A DNA stretch of 64,000 nucleotides from Cliona cf. orientalis (GCA_963930775.1 OZ005690.1:9884411-9948410), one strand, 5' to 3'. Positions 24,533-34,654 are shown, counted from the stretch's first letter. Made by a program: numbers and translations. Notes: generated from the sequence alone by a model not told the origin.

Positions 24533-25497
24533 GGGATACTGCAAAACCTGGACTCTGGACTCTGGACTGGACCATGGACTGGACTATGGACTGGACTGGT
24601 AACGACCATTACCAGTTTTCTGAGGCAGAGAATATAGTGTTTTGAAGGTTGGATGACTCACAGATCACTCGTACACTGCCAAGTATGACAAGAGTTCAAA
24701 TTTGTACTTGTGCTACCATCCAATGGCCACACAGTTGACCATGTGAAAATTCAGTAGGTCAAATATATACCACTACTGCATGATCCTCCTAAAGTGATCC
24801 CGTAATTTGTCTGCTCAGTGAGCCTGGGTTCAAGGCTCAGCGAATGGTAGAGCCAATCTTTATGTGCTTAGCCAGGGCAGTGGGTCAATAATGCTGTTTT
24901 ATTCCATGGAAACTCATCTACACCAGCTGGCCCAGACCGTGACAGTAAATAGTCCCAGGCCACTGTTCACTAATTGCTTATCTCTGACATACACTAAACA
25001 ATAACTCCGTATTGTTCCGGCAATAACTGATGGCTAGCTATGTTTCGAATAAGGGACTGTGATCTGTATAAACCAATCAATAGTGAATATCTTTGTCACA
25101 GTTGTCAAATCAGGCTCTCAGAGCCTTGAGATAGCTAGTAGACATTTGGATTACTGGCTGAATAGGTTACATTCTCATTACATAATAATAACCTTTTTGC
25201 ATTTCTACAAGCAGTGGGGTTTATATCCAATGTGCTGATACCAGTTTTAACATACACTAAAAGATTATAGTGTATACCGGAGGTATATACTGGTAGCATA
25301 AGTACAGATTTGAACTCTGATGATATATTCGAGTCTACAATAAAAATACAGAGTGACTTCACTCCTCTGTGAGTCATCAGGTTTCAAAGCACACTACCTT
25401 TCAGTCTCGGAAAGCTGGTAATGGTCGTCACCAGTCCAGTCCATAGTCCAGTCCACGGTCCAGTCCAGAGTCCAGAGTCCAGGTTTTGCAGTTACCC
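24533..25497. mobile_element. GGG-ended TIR element with TGGACT repeat arms, 965 bp, 9-bp target duplication
   Basis: Left end GGGATACTGCAAAACCTGGA and right end the inverse of GGGTAACTGCAAAACCTGGA; the arms continue through TGGACTCTGGACTGGAC repeats and ACGACCATTACCAG. AGTGAATTG flanks both sides (24524-24532, 25498-25506). No convincing coding frame is present inside. Confidence 0.88.
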
Positions 25498-25506
25498 AGT
25501 GAATTG

Positions 25507-26082
25507 TGTACCTACACAGTAAAAATAAGGGTGCTGCATTATACCCATCTCGTCAAATTTTGGGGTGTTCTCATACACCAGAGTAGCTACTCCAAAACAC
25601 CCCTTGAGTGTTTATGGGTGTTTGTAAACACCAATAGGTGTAGCTATCTATACATGTATCTATATATACACATGACATTGTATGTTCTAACAGGGTGTAA
25701 TCACGTTTTATATTATTCAGGATACAAATTTAAAACTTATAATGTCCTCCTGATAGAGGATCAATTTGGCCCAATTAATGTCTCCATATATAGCGGCAAT
25801 GTGTGTGAATACATTGCAACTATATCAATCATCAATTGACGTCATTCTCACACATATACAGAACACACCTCAGCCAAGTCGCCAGCCAACCAAACTTTAG
25901 AATATCATTAGTAGCTATAGCATGAAGACAAGCATGCTGCACAAGTTTGAAGCTTCAAAGACCAAGGGTATAGAAATAAGAGCCAAGGGTGTCTAAGTAT
26001 GTAGCTACAGTTTTACCTGAACATATGAAAATCTAGGTATACATCTACCTCATTCTCATACATACACAATATACCTCAGCCA
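25507..26082. other. Gene-free stretch before the duplicated block
   Basis: CATTCTCACACATATACAGA...CCTCAGCCA at 25844 and a similar copy at 26051 form a partial direct repeat of about 200-bp spacing. The second copy ends at the left border of the duplicated block (26083). Confidence 0.5.
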
Positions 26083-26210
26083 GGAAATGTGTAGGATACA
26101 CTACATTATAATAATAGGAAATCCTTAATTAAATTAATTCCATGAAATCCAAAAGTCCAAAATAATTATTAATCATAAATCGACCGGGGTAAATCTCTGA
26201 GGTATAATAC

Positions 26211-28019
26211 TCAATGTGGAGGTGGATGGTGGTGGTGTCCATGGCAACCATGATGTCGATGGTGCCGATGATGATGATGATGATGGGGATGTCCCCCTCG
26301 TCTCGGACCAGGGGGAGGGTGACCATGTGGTGGTGGTGGTGGGTGATGATGTGGGGGGCCAGGGGGAGGATGGTGAGGGGGGCCAGGGGGACCATGGTGG
26401 GGGGGAGGGGGTGGATGATGATGAAAGTGTGGTGGTGGTGGTCTATGATGATGATGGTGATGTCCACGCATACCCCTCACGTGATAACGATGGGGGCATC
26501 CTCTCGCTGCTCGTCGCGGACCAATCAACGGCACAATCGGTTGCCCTAGTCCACTACCAACTTGACTATGAACGATCATGAACTGTTCTGGCGATGACGG
26601 CTGATCACCAGCCACAGAAGCTGGGTGCTCCCGTTCTCTTGGGGACAAGCTACCAGCTGGCTGAAGTTGCGACCGGGCTTGGGGAGGTGGTGGACCAGTA
26701 GAAGAACCGGTACGAGTATTATATGTAGGCTCCATATTGGATATTGGTCTCGTGACTGACGATCCACACACATTTCCAGTATTTTGTTCATTTCTACCAG
26801 TTGTTTCTTGATCATCACTAGTAGTGCTACGACTGGAGCTAGACACGTGTAAATTGAAGTCTTGATTCAATGCAGAAAATCCTATTTCCTCTTGCAATGG
26901 CTCTCTTGAGGAGGTGGTGAGTGTTTGAGGCTCTCTTGAAAATCTTACAGCCTCTCCCCGCTCTGAAGTTGGCCTTGATAATCTCTCAGCTTCTCCCCGC
27001 TCAGAAGTTGGCTCTGAACTGCCACGTGCATGTACATGTACAGCACCACTAGGTGGGACTGAAGGACCAAGGTCGTTCACTATATCGTTGCTAGGAGAGG
27101 TGATAGAATGTGAGACACTAAATGGCTGAGGATTAGGCCAGTGGTAGCGAACCGTCACCCCACCTTGCGTTCGAACACATTGATAAGTAACGTTTCGTGG
27201 GTGCCGAAATATATGGACATTAGAATGATGGTGATGGTGATGTTGATGAGCATGTGCTGCGCATGTTCCAGGGTGTGCTACATGTACATGTACATGTGCG
27301 TCATCATCGTTATCGTGCTTTATCTGCCGGAGAGCGTCTGCCCCGTGTACCTCAGAAACGTGGCTCTCAACTTTTCCCAGTTCGCCAGTCCATGCACACG
27401 CACTAGTGGTGGCTGCATCGCCGCCTTTTGCATGATTGACACTTTCTTTCGATATATTAGCTCCCTCAGCAGCTTGGTTTTCACCAAGTTTGTTCAATTT
27501 GCAATGTTTTGTGGAAAGGTCGTTATCGCTTACTTTTAGTTCGTCAAAATTTTCTGATAAAATGGTCACTTCTGAACTTTCACTCGTATTAGAAAACCCA
27601 CCTTGGTTTTCTATAAAACATTCTTCCGTTGGTTTAAAATCTTTTTCTTCACTTAGAATAGTGTCGCCTGAATCAGATACCGTACCCTCTTGGCAGCCAC
27701 GCCCACTATTCAGAACACCTCGATACTGAGCTAGCGAAAGCGGGCATCGAACGCGTATCTGCTTGATCTCTCTCTGTCGCTCCTTGTTGGGAAAGATCGC
27801 GAGAGGAGACTCCTTACACATCGGACAAGGTTTGCGCTCGTTGCTGATTCTGCCGATACAGGAGCGGCAGAAGTGTCGTCCGCAACACCCCGTCAAATGC
27901 GCCTCGCGCTGAACGGGGCACAGACAGATCGGGCAGGAGAGTTTCTCGTCTGGCCGCTCGATGTAGAGATCGTCTTGGTAGTAGTAATCGACATCTTGAT
28001 CGTCAGAATTTCCAGCCAT
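26211..28019 (-). CDS. RING finger protein with His-rich tail, copy gamma (intact)
   Basis: A 602-residue single-exon frame with the same start (MAGNSDDQDVDYYYQDD), RING cysteines (C29 to C68), FPNKERQREIKQIRVRCP segment, central His cluster and His/Pro-rich C-terminus as copy beta. The central His run is shorter (HQHHHHHHSNVH), and the C-terminal run before RPPPPHF is six His rather than nine. It shares several substitutions with alpha rather than beta (VGSGLGQPIVPLIGP; SVPPSGAVH), so gene conversion or an alpha-gamma relationship is possible. The AATAAA that overlaps the stop in the other two copies is missing. Function as a ubiquitin ligase is predicted from the RING only. Confidence 0.85.
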   Translation of the reverse strand: MAGNSDDQDVDYYYQDDLYIERPDEKLSCPICLCPVQREAHLTGCCGRHFCRSCIGRISNERKPCPMCKESPLAIFPNKERQREIKQIRVRCPLSLAQYRGVLNSGRGCQEGTVSDSGDTILSEEKDFKPTEECFIENQGGFSNTSESSEVTILSENFDELKVSDNDLSTKHCKLNKLGENQAAEGANISKESVNHAKGGDAATTSACAWTGELGKVESHVSEVHGADALRQIKHDNDDDAHVHVHVAHPGTCAAHAHQHHHHHHSNVHIFRHPRNVTYQCVRTQGGVTVRYHWPNPQPFSVSHSITSPSNDIVNDLGPSVPPSGAVHVHARGSSEPTSERGEAERLSRPTSERGEAVRFSREPQTLTTSSREPLQEEIGFSALNQDFNLHVSSSSRSTTSDDQETTGRNEQNTGNVCGSSVTRPISNMEPTYNTRTGSSTGPPPPQARSQLQPAGSLSPREREHPASVAGDQPSSPEQFMIVHSQVGSGLGQPIVPLIGPRRAARGCPHRYHVRGMRGHHHHHHRPPPPHFHHHPPPPPHHGPPGPPHHPPPGPPHHHPPPPPHGHPPPGPRRGGHPHHHHHHRHHRHHGCHGHHHHPPPH

Positions 28020-28328
28020 CTCTTAGGCTTTAGGTACTAGGTGCAGCAGCGGCTTCAAAAGGGTTAATGGGTAAGCGGTCGCTTTAATATACAAACTTGT
28101 ACCTACCCCTTACCATACACAGAGTGCAATGCAATGATGAAGAGAGAACCCCCTCCCAAAATTAATCGTTATTCATTGAGGCATATTAAACTGTTTGGCA
28201 GTAATTTATAGCTAATCCTTTGTGGGAACAAAAGTAGATCTGATGGCAATAAAGCGTGCATGGATGATTTGAGACGTGAAGAGCAGAACCAACAACAACA
28301 GAGCTACACTATAATACTATACATGCAG

Positions 28329-29611
28329 TTATGTTGCTTTGAGAATTGTTGCTCTGATAATGTCATTATTAATCTTCAGTTTGTTCTGTAGTGGTAAGAC
28401 ATTTTGCGGAGGGGCTTCCATCTCAACCAACATGTATCTGAGAGAGAGAGAGAGAATAGTAAATTATACAAGATGAGAGTGGAGATTTACATTCATCACT
28501 ACAATTTATCGCCCTGTATAGGAGACAATAATTATTATTTCCTTCATAGTAACATCAACCCTCAATTCCCCTCCTCTTAGAACTATCAATTTTAGTTTTG
28601 GCGAAATGTAGGTGACACCCCTGAAACATAGCCAATTTTTAAGCTCTCAAAAAAATCACCCACAAAATTTTCTTCACAAAACTTAGGCATGCCCACCCAC
28701 TTATAATTAAGTGACTGATTTAACATAATTTCTGTGAATCCTCGCTTTCGAAAGTTTCTCCCTCAAATATTTCCCATCTTATAGTATAAGATGATCTAGC
28801 CTCGTACCCAGGCCCTTTGAGGAGGAGGAGAAAGGGCCTGGTACACACTGTACGCGCATGCGCAAAGTTTACTGAGCATTTTCTAGTATAATTCGCCGGA
28901 TACTGGCGTTACCACGTGGTCGGACGTGTACGGATAACGTATACTAAGCAACCCATGGAATCCGAAGTCGGTGAAGCCTACAGACTGGATATTTCTAAAG
29001 AATATCGTACGGAAGACCTTCTTTGCTCTCATTTGACTTTAAACAAACCTTCTTGAGTTTCAGAGATCTGACAAAGTCCCTTTGCTGCCGTTGGACAACT
29101 GCCTCGGTGTCGATACTTCCATTTTTTTCATAAAAGGTCGACTAAACGTGAGTCGATGTCCTTCTCATAGCTTCTTTACTATTCTTCTGTCGATATTGCT
29201 CGCTTGTGATAGCTAAATTGGTCACAGTAGGCATCTTGAGCCCGAAACGCTGCCAGCAAAAAGGATTTTTAGGCATATACCTGAGGTCAAGGTTCACGTT
29301 TACGGACAGATAAGCGGACAAAAATACGAATTCCCAGCTTTTACTGGGAAAATAACGCATGCGCACACAGTGTGTACCAGTCCTCCTCCTCCAAGGGCCT
29401 GGGTACGAGGCTAAAGATGATCATACCTCCCATGTGTAAATCTTCCTTTACGAGAGTTTATCCTGTAAGGCAGCTCCTTCTCTCCGAGATTTTCCAACTT
29501 TCTCAAGATGGCTCCATTTTGCATCAAAGTGGTACACACACCTTTTAAGATGGAAGAGAGCTCCTGCTTTCCAACTGCACGAAGAATTAAAGCCACCTCA
29601 TAGTGCACCAT
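28329..29611 (-). CDS. MRPS6: Mitochondrial ribosomal protein bS6m, copy B
   Basis: Exon 1 (29427-29611) and exon 2 (28329-28437) encode the same roughly 97-residue protein as copy A, with MVHYEVALILRA at the start and IIRATILKAT at the end. Joining GAG with ATACATG restores the frame. The acceptor is TCTCTCTCTCAG with a short CT tract. A 617-bp transposon lies inside the intron 13 bases from the donor. The gene is head-to-head with intact coupling factor 6, 229 bp apart, so both nuclear-encoded mitochondrial genes probably share a promoter. It is probably the ancestral copy because its partner is intact. Confidence 0.9.
28438..28455. repeat. Short (GA)n tract at the bS6m-B acceptor
   Basis: About seven GA units stand where copy A has roughly ninety. 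Confidence 0.8.
28797..29413. mobile_element. TAGCCTCG-family TIR element, 617 bp, 9-bp target duplication
   Basis: Ends TAGCCTCGTACCCAGGCCCT and inverse; the arms continue through GAGGAGGAGGA and CTGGTACACACTGT for about 75 bp. AAGATGATC flanks both ends (28788-28796, 29414-29422). The corresponding intron of copy A lacks it. Interior frames do not resemble a transposase. Confidence 0.93.
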
Positions 29612-29840
29612 GGCAGCCTGCAACGTGATGAAAGTGGGAATTATGAGGAGGCAGGGAGGACAGAGAGAGAGAAAGTGAGGGAGAGAGAGAGGGAGAGAGG
29701 GAGGAAGGGGGAAGAGAGAGTACCATACCTAGCTCTGTATTCTACAAACGGCTTCCTTTTCCATGTGCAAGCATTAATAAAGTAGCAATGGGGTTAAATT
29801 AAATTTCATTGACCTTTGACCCTCCAGTTGTTTGGCAAAG
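29612..29840. promoter_or_regulatory. Shared bidirectional promoter of bS6m-B and coupling factor 6
   Basis: The 229 bp between divergent ATGs contain a GAGAGAGGGA-rich stretch and, close to the coupling factor start, TGACCTTTGACCC (29810-29822). That is a DR1 pair of AGGTCA-like half-sites on the minus strand. The motif is conserved in copy A (9102-9114). DR1 sites bind RXR/HNF4-type nuclear receptors; sponges have RXR/HNF4-like receptors (established). Regulation here is inference. Confidence 0.6.
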
Positions 29841-30722
29841 ATGGCCGCTACTCTTTGGAGAAGAGCCGTTTTCTTCCGCTCCCCGACCCAGTGGGCGAAT
29901 CTCAGTCGTTCTATCAGTGTGAGTTCCTCCCTTCAGGCGAAGAACCAGGCCGCTGTGGACGACCATGTCAAGAAAGTCTTTATAGACAAGTTGAAGGTGC
30001 GCACTAAATAGAAACAACCACTGTACATATAATGGGCCAGTACAGTTAATAAGAATACACCCCTGTTGAGGAACACTTTTCCAGTTCCCCTGAAGACAAG
30101 TAATCAGATAAATTTCCCCCAGAAGACTTAATTTAAATGGAGGCAGTGACCCCCAAGACATCGTTAAAATGCACCATTTTACCCCCAGAACATCATTAAA
30201 ATAGCCTCAACACCCCCCAAGACTTCATCAAGTCAAGCTACCCCCTCAGGATACAATTATCGTTCCTCAACAGGGGTGTATCTTTATTAACTGGAATAGC
30301 CCAATATACATGTAGCCATTTCGCCTCGTATATACTTAGACCCTTTGAAGAGGATATTAATGGTTACAGGGTAAGATAATAAAGGTTAGTGTATCTCTGT
30401 TCGATGGTGCTTGATTTTAAGTAGAAATTGGCATTTAGGACTGAGGGGAGTGGGGGGAGGGAATGTGACAATAAGCACATAAACTTCATCTCCCTAACAT
30501 AATGTACTCCTGATTACTGTACCCCACCTCTCTCTCTTTTCCTTCTTTTCTATATAGGAGTTCCAGAAAGGCTCTAAAGGTGGCATGTCACTCAGCGCTA
30601 CTCCCGAGTCAGAAAAAGAGCTACAGGACGAGCTGGCCAGACTCAAGAGAATCTACGGCGACAAAGACTTCTCCAAATTTCCAAAATTTGAGTTCACAGA
30701 TAAGGAGGAAGCAGCTAAGTAG
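29841..30722 (+). CDS. ATP5PF: ATP synthase coupling factor 6, mitochondrial
   Basis: This is a peripheral-stalk subunit of mitochondrial F1Fo ATP synthase. Exon 1 (29841-29996) encodes an Arg-rich presequence (MAATLWRRAVFFRSPTQ) and QAAVDDHVKKVFIDKLK; exon 2 (30558-30722) encodes EFQKGSKGGMSL through FPKFEFTDKEEAAK and ends TAG. The total of 106 residues is close to the 108 of the human protein, with the conserved LFxDKxREY/K.K.GG-like and FPxFxFxDP-like features recognisable. A 269-bp transposon lies in intron 1. A 3'-UTR intron from about 30728 to 31302 is suggested by GGTAAGT and GCTGCAG. It is paired with bS6m-B across a short promoter. Intact, unlike copy A. Confidence 0.9.
30034..30302. 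mobile_element. GGGCTATTCC-type element, 269 bp, 3-bp target duplication
   Basis: Left end GGGCCAGTACAGTTAATAA and right end the inverse of GGGCTATTCCAGTTAATAA, with TACACCCCTGTTGAGGAAC subterminal on both sides. AAT flanks both ends. Lies in intron 1 of coupling factor 6. Confidence 0.8.
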
Positions 30723-30796
30723 ATATGGTAAGTTCTTCTCCCATCTTAGGGTGTGTTTCAGGTGCTAAGGGTATAGGAGAATAATAACATCATTAT

Positions 30797-31165
30797 TAGT
30801 CTCGTTTCCCAGACCCCAGAGGGAAAGTAGTCTCGTGCCCAGACCCCACCCTACCAAAAGGAGGAAAGGGTCTGGTACACATTGAGCGCTTTTTGGATCT
30901 TGCTGACTTGGCATGTCTGAATTCTATAGCACCAATCATGTGGCTTACATGTGATAATCATGTGATACTGCACTATAGCCAGCAATTGCTGCTCATGAGA
31001 GCGGTTGATGCGTTGCTGTGCTAAAACGATGTGTTGTCATGGCAGTCACATGATGAGCTGCATCCTGTGCGCCCATGAATGCGCTCGATGTGTACCAGAC
31101 CCTTTCCTCGCGTGCGTGGTGGGGTCTGGAAATGAGACTAGAGGGAAAGGGTCTGGGGACATCGA
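30797..31165. mobile_element. TAGTCTCG element carrying a nested TAGTCTCG element
   Basis: The outer copy begins TAGTCTCGTTTCCCAGACCC and resumes at GAGGGAAAGGGTCTGGGG; its right terminus is degenerate. The inner copy (30828-31140, 313 bp) begins TAGTCTCGTGCCCAGACCCC and ends ...TCTGGAAATGAGACTA, with GAGGGAAAG duplicated at 30819-30827 and 31141-31149. It lies in the 3'-UTR intron of coupling factor 6. Confidence 0.88.
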
Positions 31166-31570
31166 GGCATTTTCTTAGTCATGTACGCCATCACGTGAGA
31201 CTGTGTTATAATAAATCTTTTATTGTGGTATGGTGTAGACGATTCACAATAAATAGTATTAAAGTTTACAATAATCTCATATTTCTACCTCTCATTGCTG
31301 CAGGTGGAGCAGTCTAGTAACAGTTGTCTCTAAGAAACTCATTAACACTGTGCTGTGTACATGTACGTCCAACTATAACTATAATAATTATTGTTGTAAT
31401 GTACTATAATATATCTTGTACATTCTATTATACTGTGCAGTATTATTATAACTATTTATTATTTGTCTGAGCCAAGGGTATATATGTACATACACAGCTG
31501 GTATTTTAATAATATATTATTATACCGAGCTTGATGGTCACCCTTTCTATATAGTAAATTTGTAACAGTA

Positions 31571-31787
31571 CAGTTGAATGAATCTCCAAACAAAGGATGC
31601 ATTGGGAACAATAGATTCAGCTGTTTTGTCCCTTATAGAGAGGTGGTCCTCTTCTCAGAGGTTCTCAATGAATAGAAACTATAGGGAGTGATACGTAGCT
31701 TCTGGGACCCCAAACAGTGTCCCCTATAGAGAGGTTTACATAATTATACATTATTATTATAGTGTCCCTTTATTAGAGGTTCAACTG
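31571..31787. mobile_element. Pogo-like MITE, 217 bp, TA-flanked
   Basis: CAGTTGAA and TTCAACTG termini are flanked by TA. The interior repeats CTCCAAACAAAGG and CTATAGAGAGGT-type blocks in both orientations. Termini starting CAGT next to a TA target are typical of the pogo branch of Tc1/mariner elements. Confidence 0.75.
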
Positions 31788-32000
31788 TACAATAATAATT
31801 GTGAATACATCAAGTAAAAAGGAAACTTTAGGCATAATAATATACCTGGAATGATTACAATATTATTTGACCAGCTGTGAGAAAAGGTACAATATTATAA
31901 TAATGTAGCATAATGTACTATAACAGCTGCAGTATGCCTCTACATGTGTTTATGGCCTAAGTTACACTGGTCTGCTACAAGTACACTCACAATTGTATTA

Positions 32001-32676
32001 TACCGTATAGCGGGAAATTTTCGAGGGTAGCAATTTTCGCGGATGTGGGATTTTGAACTATTTCGCGTTTTAATTTTCGAGGATCAGCCCTGAGACAAAG
32101 CCACACCCTCAAATTGGATGCAATAAAAACCACGCCCCTCTTCTTTCATACGTGCGTGGAAATCACAGCAGGTAGTTTTAAACACGAGCTAACTATGAAG
32201 CTGCGTTGTGGAGGCGATGATTCGTGGCTACCACGAGTATCAAAGCATTTGGGAGGCTGAAATTGGAGAAAACCTGACGTGTATCCGAGAGCCCGGCAAC
32301 GTCCGTGACCCCTACGCTGTAGCTGTCACAAAACCCGAGTCTTCAACAATAGTTGGACTAGTCCCAAGAAAAATGTCAGCTATAAATGTTCGCTCTTTCT
32401 TCGAAAAGGAGGCAGTATCTTTCGAAAATGGCTTGCTAACGCTACAAATAGTGCATTTTCTGTTCAGCATGCCTTGTGGTTTATATCGACCACACCCATT
32501 CTACTGATATAATGTGCTGGTGGGACTGCGCATGCTCGAGCTAAGTCAGTGTAGGAACGGGTCGTCAAGTCATACCGTATAGCGGGAAATTTTTGAGGTA
32601 TAAAATTTCGCGGATTCACCCTGATCCGCGAAAACAGCGAAAATTAATACCCTCGAAAATTTCCCGCTATACGGTA
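32001..32676. mobile_element. TACCGTATAGCGGG element containing a HIRAN-domain sequence
   Basis: Left TACCGTATAGCGGGAAATTT and its exact inverse at the right end bracket 676 bp. Subterminal CGAGGGTA and TTTTCGC blocks match on both sides. The right end is itself a compact foldback (32574-32676) with a second internal TACCGTATAGCGGG. The flanks give TA. Inside lies a HIRAN coding fragment (32217-32510). Whether this is one element with cargo or an old left end plus a separate small MITE cannot be settled from one copy. Confidence 0.65.
32217..32510 (+). pseudogene. HIRAN-domain gene fragment, frameshifted
   Basis: The frame reads MIRGYHEYQSIWEAEIGEN, CIREPGNVRDPYAVAV and IVGLVPRKMSAI, the pattern of HIRAN domains (G-x-x-VG-H/L-xPR with an N-x-x-DPYAVAV core). 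HIRAN binds 3' DNA ends in HLTF-type proteins. After MSAI the frame continues as NVRSFFEKEA, but a two-base shift gives CSLFLRKGGSI, the expected continuation, so the frame is broken near 32380. The ATG at 32217 fits the usual RGYHVY start. I call it a pseudogene carried between transposon ends. Confidence 0.7.
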
Positions 32677-32727
32677 GTATGAATTTAAAGTAGTATGTAT
32701 AATAGCTTCAAAATACCATGCAATGTA

Positions 32728-33389
32728 CAGTGGACTCTTTATTAACGGACACTCCCAATAACGGACACTGCTATACCAACCGATATCTCCATATGTTTAA
32801 TACAGTAGCAGCACCTGAATAGCGGACAACCTCCGAATTCCAGATAACGGACACAGCAGCTTGCACGAAGTAATACAGTACTATGCAAAAAACGTTCCGA
32901 CTAACGGACGGCGGTGGGTGTGGCTAACCCCGCCCACGACGGTCTTACATACAGTTCATGGCATTATTAACAATCTGTACAAAAATAATAAGACGGCAAT
33001 ACATGTAGACACTAAAAAACGGTAGTACTTTGTCTAGCTATAGTAATGACAACAGCCACTGCTTTACTTGCTCAAATGGCAAGTAGCTAGCTAGCCATTC
33101 ATCCACCTAGTCTCGCGCGTCACACCCGAGACTAGCTATCATCCACCATGACGCAATTGACACTCGTCTAGTCGATCACTTCCTTGAAACAGACTGAATA
33201 GTGCAATACATTGTCATGAAAACACTTGAGTATGTCATGAATTTCTTTATAATAATGAACTATTGGCTATAAAATTAATATTAGATGAAGTGGGGGGTGA
33301 CTAAGGTAAAACACCCCAATAAAGGACATACCCCGAATAAAGGACAGAAGCCTATGTACCAAGGTGTCCGTTATTCGGAGAGTCCACTG
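32728..33389. mobile_element. Pogo-like MITE, 662 bp, TA-flanked
   Basis: CAGTGGACTC at the left and GAGTCCACTG at the right (with AGAGTCCACTG spacing) are each bordered by TA. Subterminal AACGGACAC and AAAGGACA blocks occur on both sides. No transposase. It hosts the 31-bp element at 33108. Confidence 0.82.
33108..33138. mobile_element. Very short TAGTCTCG element, 31 bp
   Basis: TAGTCTCG and CGAGACTA ends with almost nothing between them, flanked by TCATCCACC at 33099-33107 and 33139-33147. Confidence 0.65.
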
Positions 33390-33643
33390 TACTCTATGTG
33401 TAGTGGATTTACTCCGTGTTTGTGGTTGTAGCTACTCTGGTACAAGTATACTCACAACAATTTGTAGAAAGCATGCATTGCCAAGTTGGATATTGAGGTA
33501 ATAAACAGAAATGGTCCTTTAACAATAATTGTTGATTTTCTCAAAATTGAAACTGTGCCTAAGTTTACTTTTTATTTGATACGTACATTCACACAATGTA
33601 TTGTACAAGCACCAGGAAGGGTCAAAATTTAATAATTATTATT

Positions 33644-34654
33644 AACCCTTGCCGCAAAGCGTAGGCGGAGGGTTACTGCAATCGTTTGGCGATTTTTGTC
33701 CATCCGTCCGTCCGTATGATAAGGGTCGTCTGAAAGAAAGTACACATCTGAGGATTACCAGGCATTAAGGTATAGTAGTGTGCAGCGCTGTGGTTGCCAT
33801 TCTGTGCCATGCTGGTCAGTTGTCAATGCAGTGACAGTGTAAACAGGCAGTGGCTCTCAAGTGCACAATTCAGTTAAGTAGTCACAGAGGCTTTCAGTTA
33901 ATATAGTGACATAGGCAGGTGCCTTTCCCCCCATGCCTATATCATGCACAGATATTTGTTGTAAGTTACTAAGCAACCAAGTACAGTAGAGTAGTGTTCA
34001 AGAGTTTTATAAACTGGTTGTTGAGCAGTCACCCAGAGTACATGCCATACACTCTAGCCACAATCCAATTAGGTGTGCAGGATTACATAATCCTACATTA
34101 CCAACAGTGCTAGATACAACAAAATAGTTATCCGTCAGTGAGTGAGCAATATGAGCCCTTATTGGCCATCACCTAGCAACCAAAGTTTTTATAGGCAAAT
34201 TGCCGGCCACCAGAGGGGTGTGGGTGATCATAGGGTAGGCCAGTGATGAGAGGGGGTCATGGGCCAATAAGATAGTTACAAGACCTTAATTGGGGTGCAT
34301 TCGACCATGCATCTCATGCACCCCAATTAAGGTCTTGTAACTATAACTTGCAGGGCTCATATTGCTCACTCACTGACAGATAACTGTTAAATATTACCTA
34401 GATAACTAATGACAGAATATTCTCCAATACAGAGGTACATCAATAATATCAAACAAGTTCATGTTAGTGTACACAGTGACACTGTGGGCAACATGCTCAA
34501 TGTAAAGAATAGGTACTAATTAAATTCCTATGTCAACATCTAAGAAGTCAGTTATATGGCAGCCACTGTCTTGTATTGGCCCTTTGCATATATACTGAGA
34601 TATGCTATAGATCTACATGTGCATGAGTCATGCATGTGTGTAGCGGTGAGGGTT
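33644..34654. mobile_element. AACCCTCGCCGC-family element, copy 1 (with internal insertion)
   Basis: It starts AACCCTTGCCGCAAAGCG and ends GCGGTGAGGGTT, an inverted pair, with GGCGATTTTTGTC, a CCGT run, AAGGGTCGTCTGA and AACAGGCAGTGGCTCTCAA in order as in the copies at 61631 and 62656. It is longer than those because about 0.6 kb is inserted between roughly 33957 and 34590. Confidence 0.75.
34126..34385. repeat. Nested foldback with a perfect 28-bp inner hairpin
   Basis: The outer arms (AGTTATCYGTCAGTGAGTGA and inverse) run 34126-34158 and 34352-34385 with few mismatches. The inner arms (34273-34300, 34316-34343; TAGTTACAAGACCTTAATTG start) are perfect inverses around a 15-base loop. No coding frame. 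It lies inside the insertion in the 33644 element. Confidence 0.85.

Larger units (their letters stand above)
26083..30000. repeat. Segmental duplication, copy B (matches 2628 onward and 5000-9212)
   Basis: From GGAAATGTGTAGGATACACT onward the sequence follows the UPP-RING spacer, RING gene, RING promoter, bS6m and the bS6m/coupling factor promoter in the same order and strand as 4911-9212. Differences are mainly transposon insertions (7743-8512 only in copy A, 28797-29413 only in copy B) and microsatellite length. Copy B continues into an intact coupling factor 6 gene, so its right side looks ancestral. Confidence 0.9.

Noticed and set aside
24780..24900. Possible tRNA near GGGTTCAAGGCTCAG
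   Set aside because: A T-loop-like string is present, but no acceptor stem, D arm or anticodon arm could be folded around it.
32217..32510. Functional HIRAN gene
   Set aside because: The domain continues only after a two-base frame change and lies between transposon ends.
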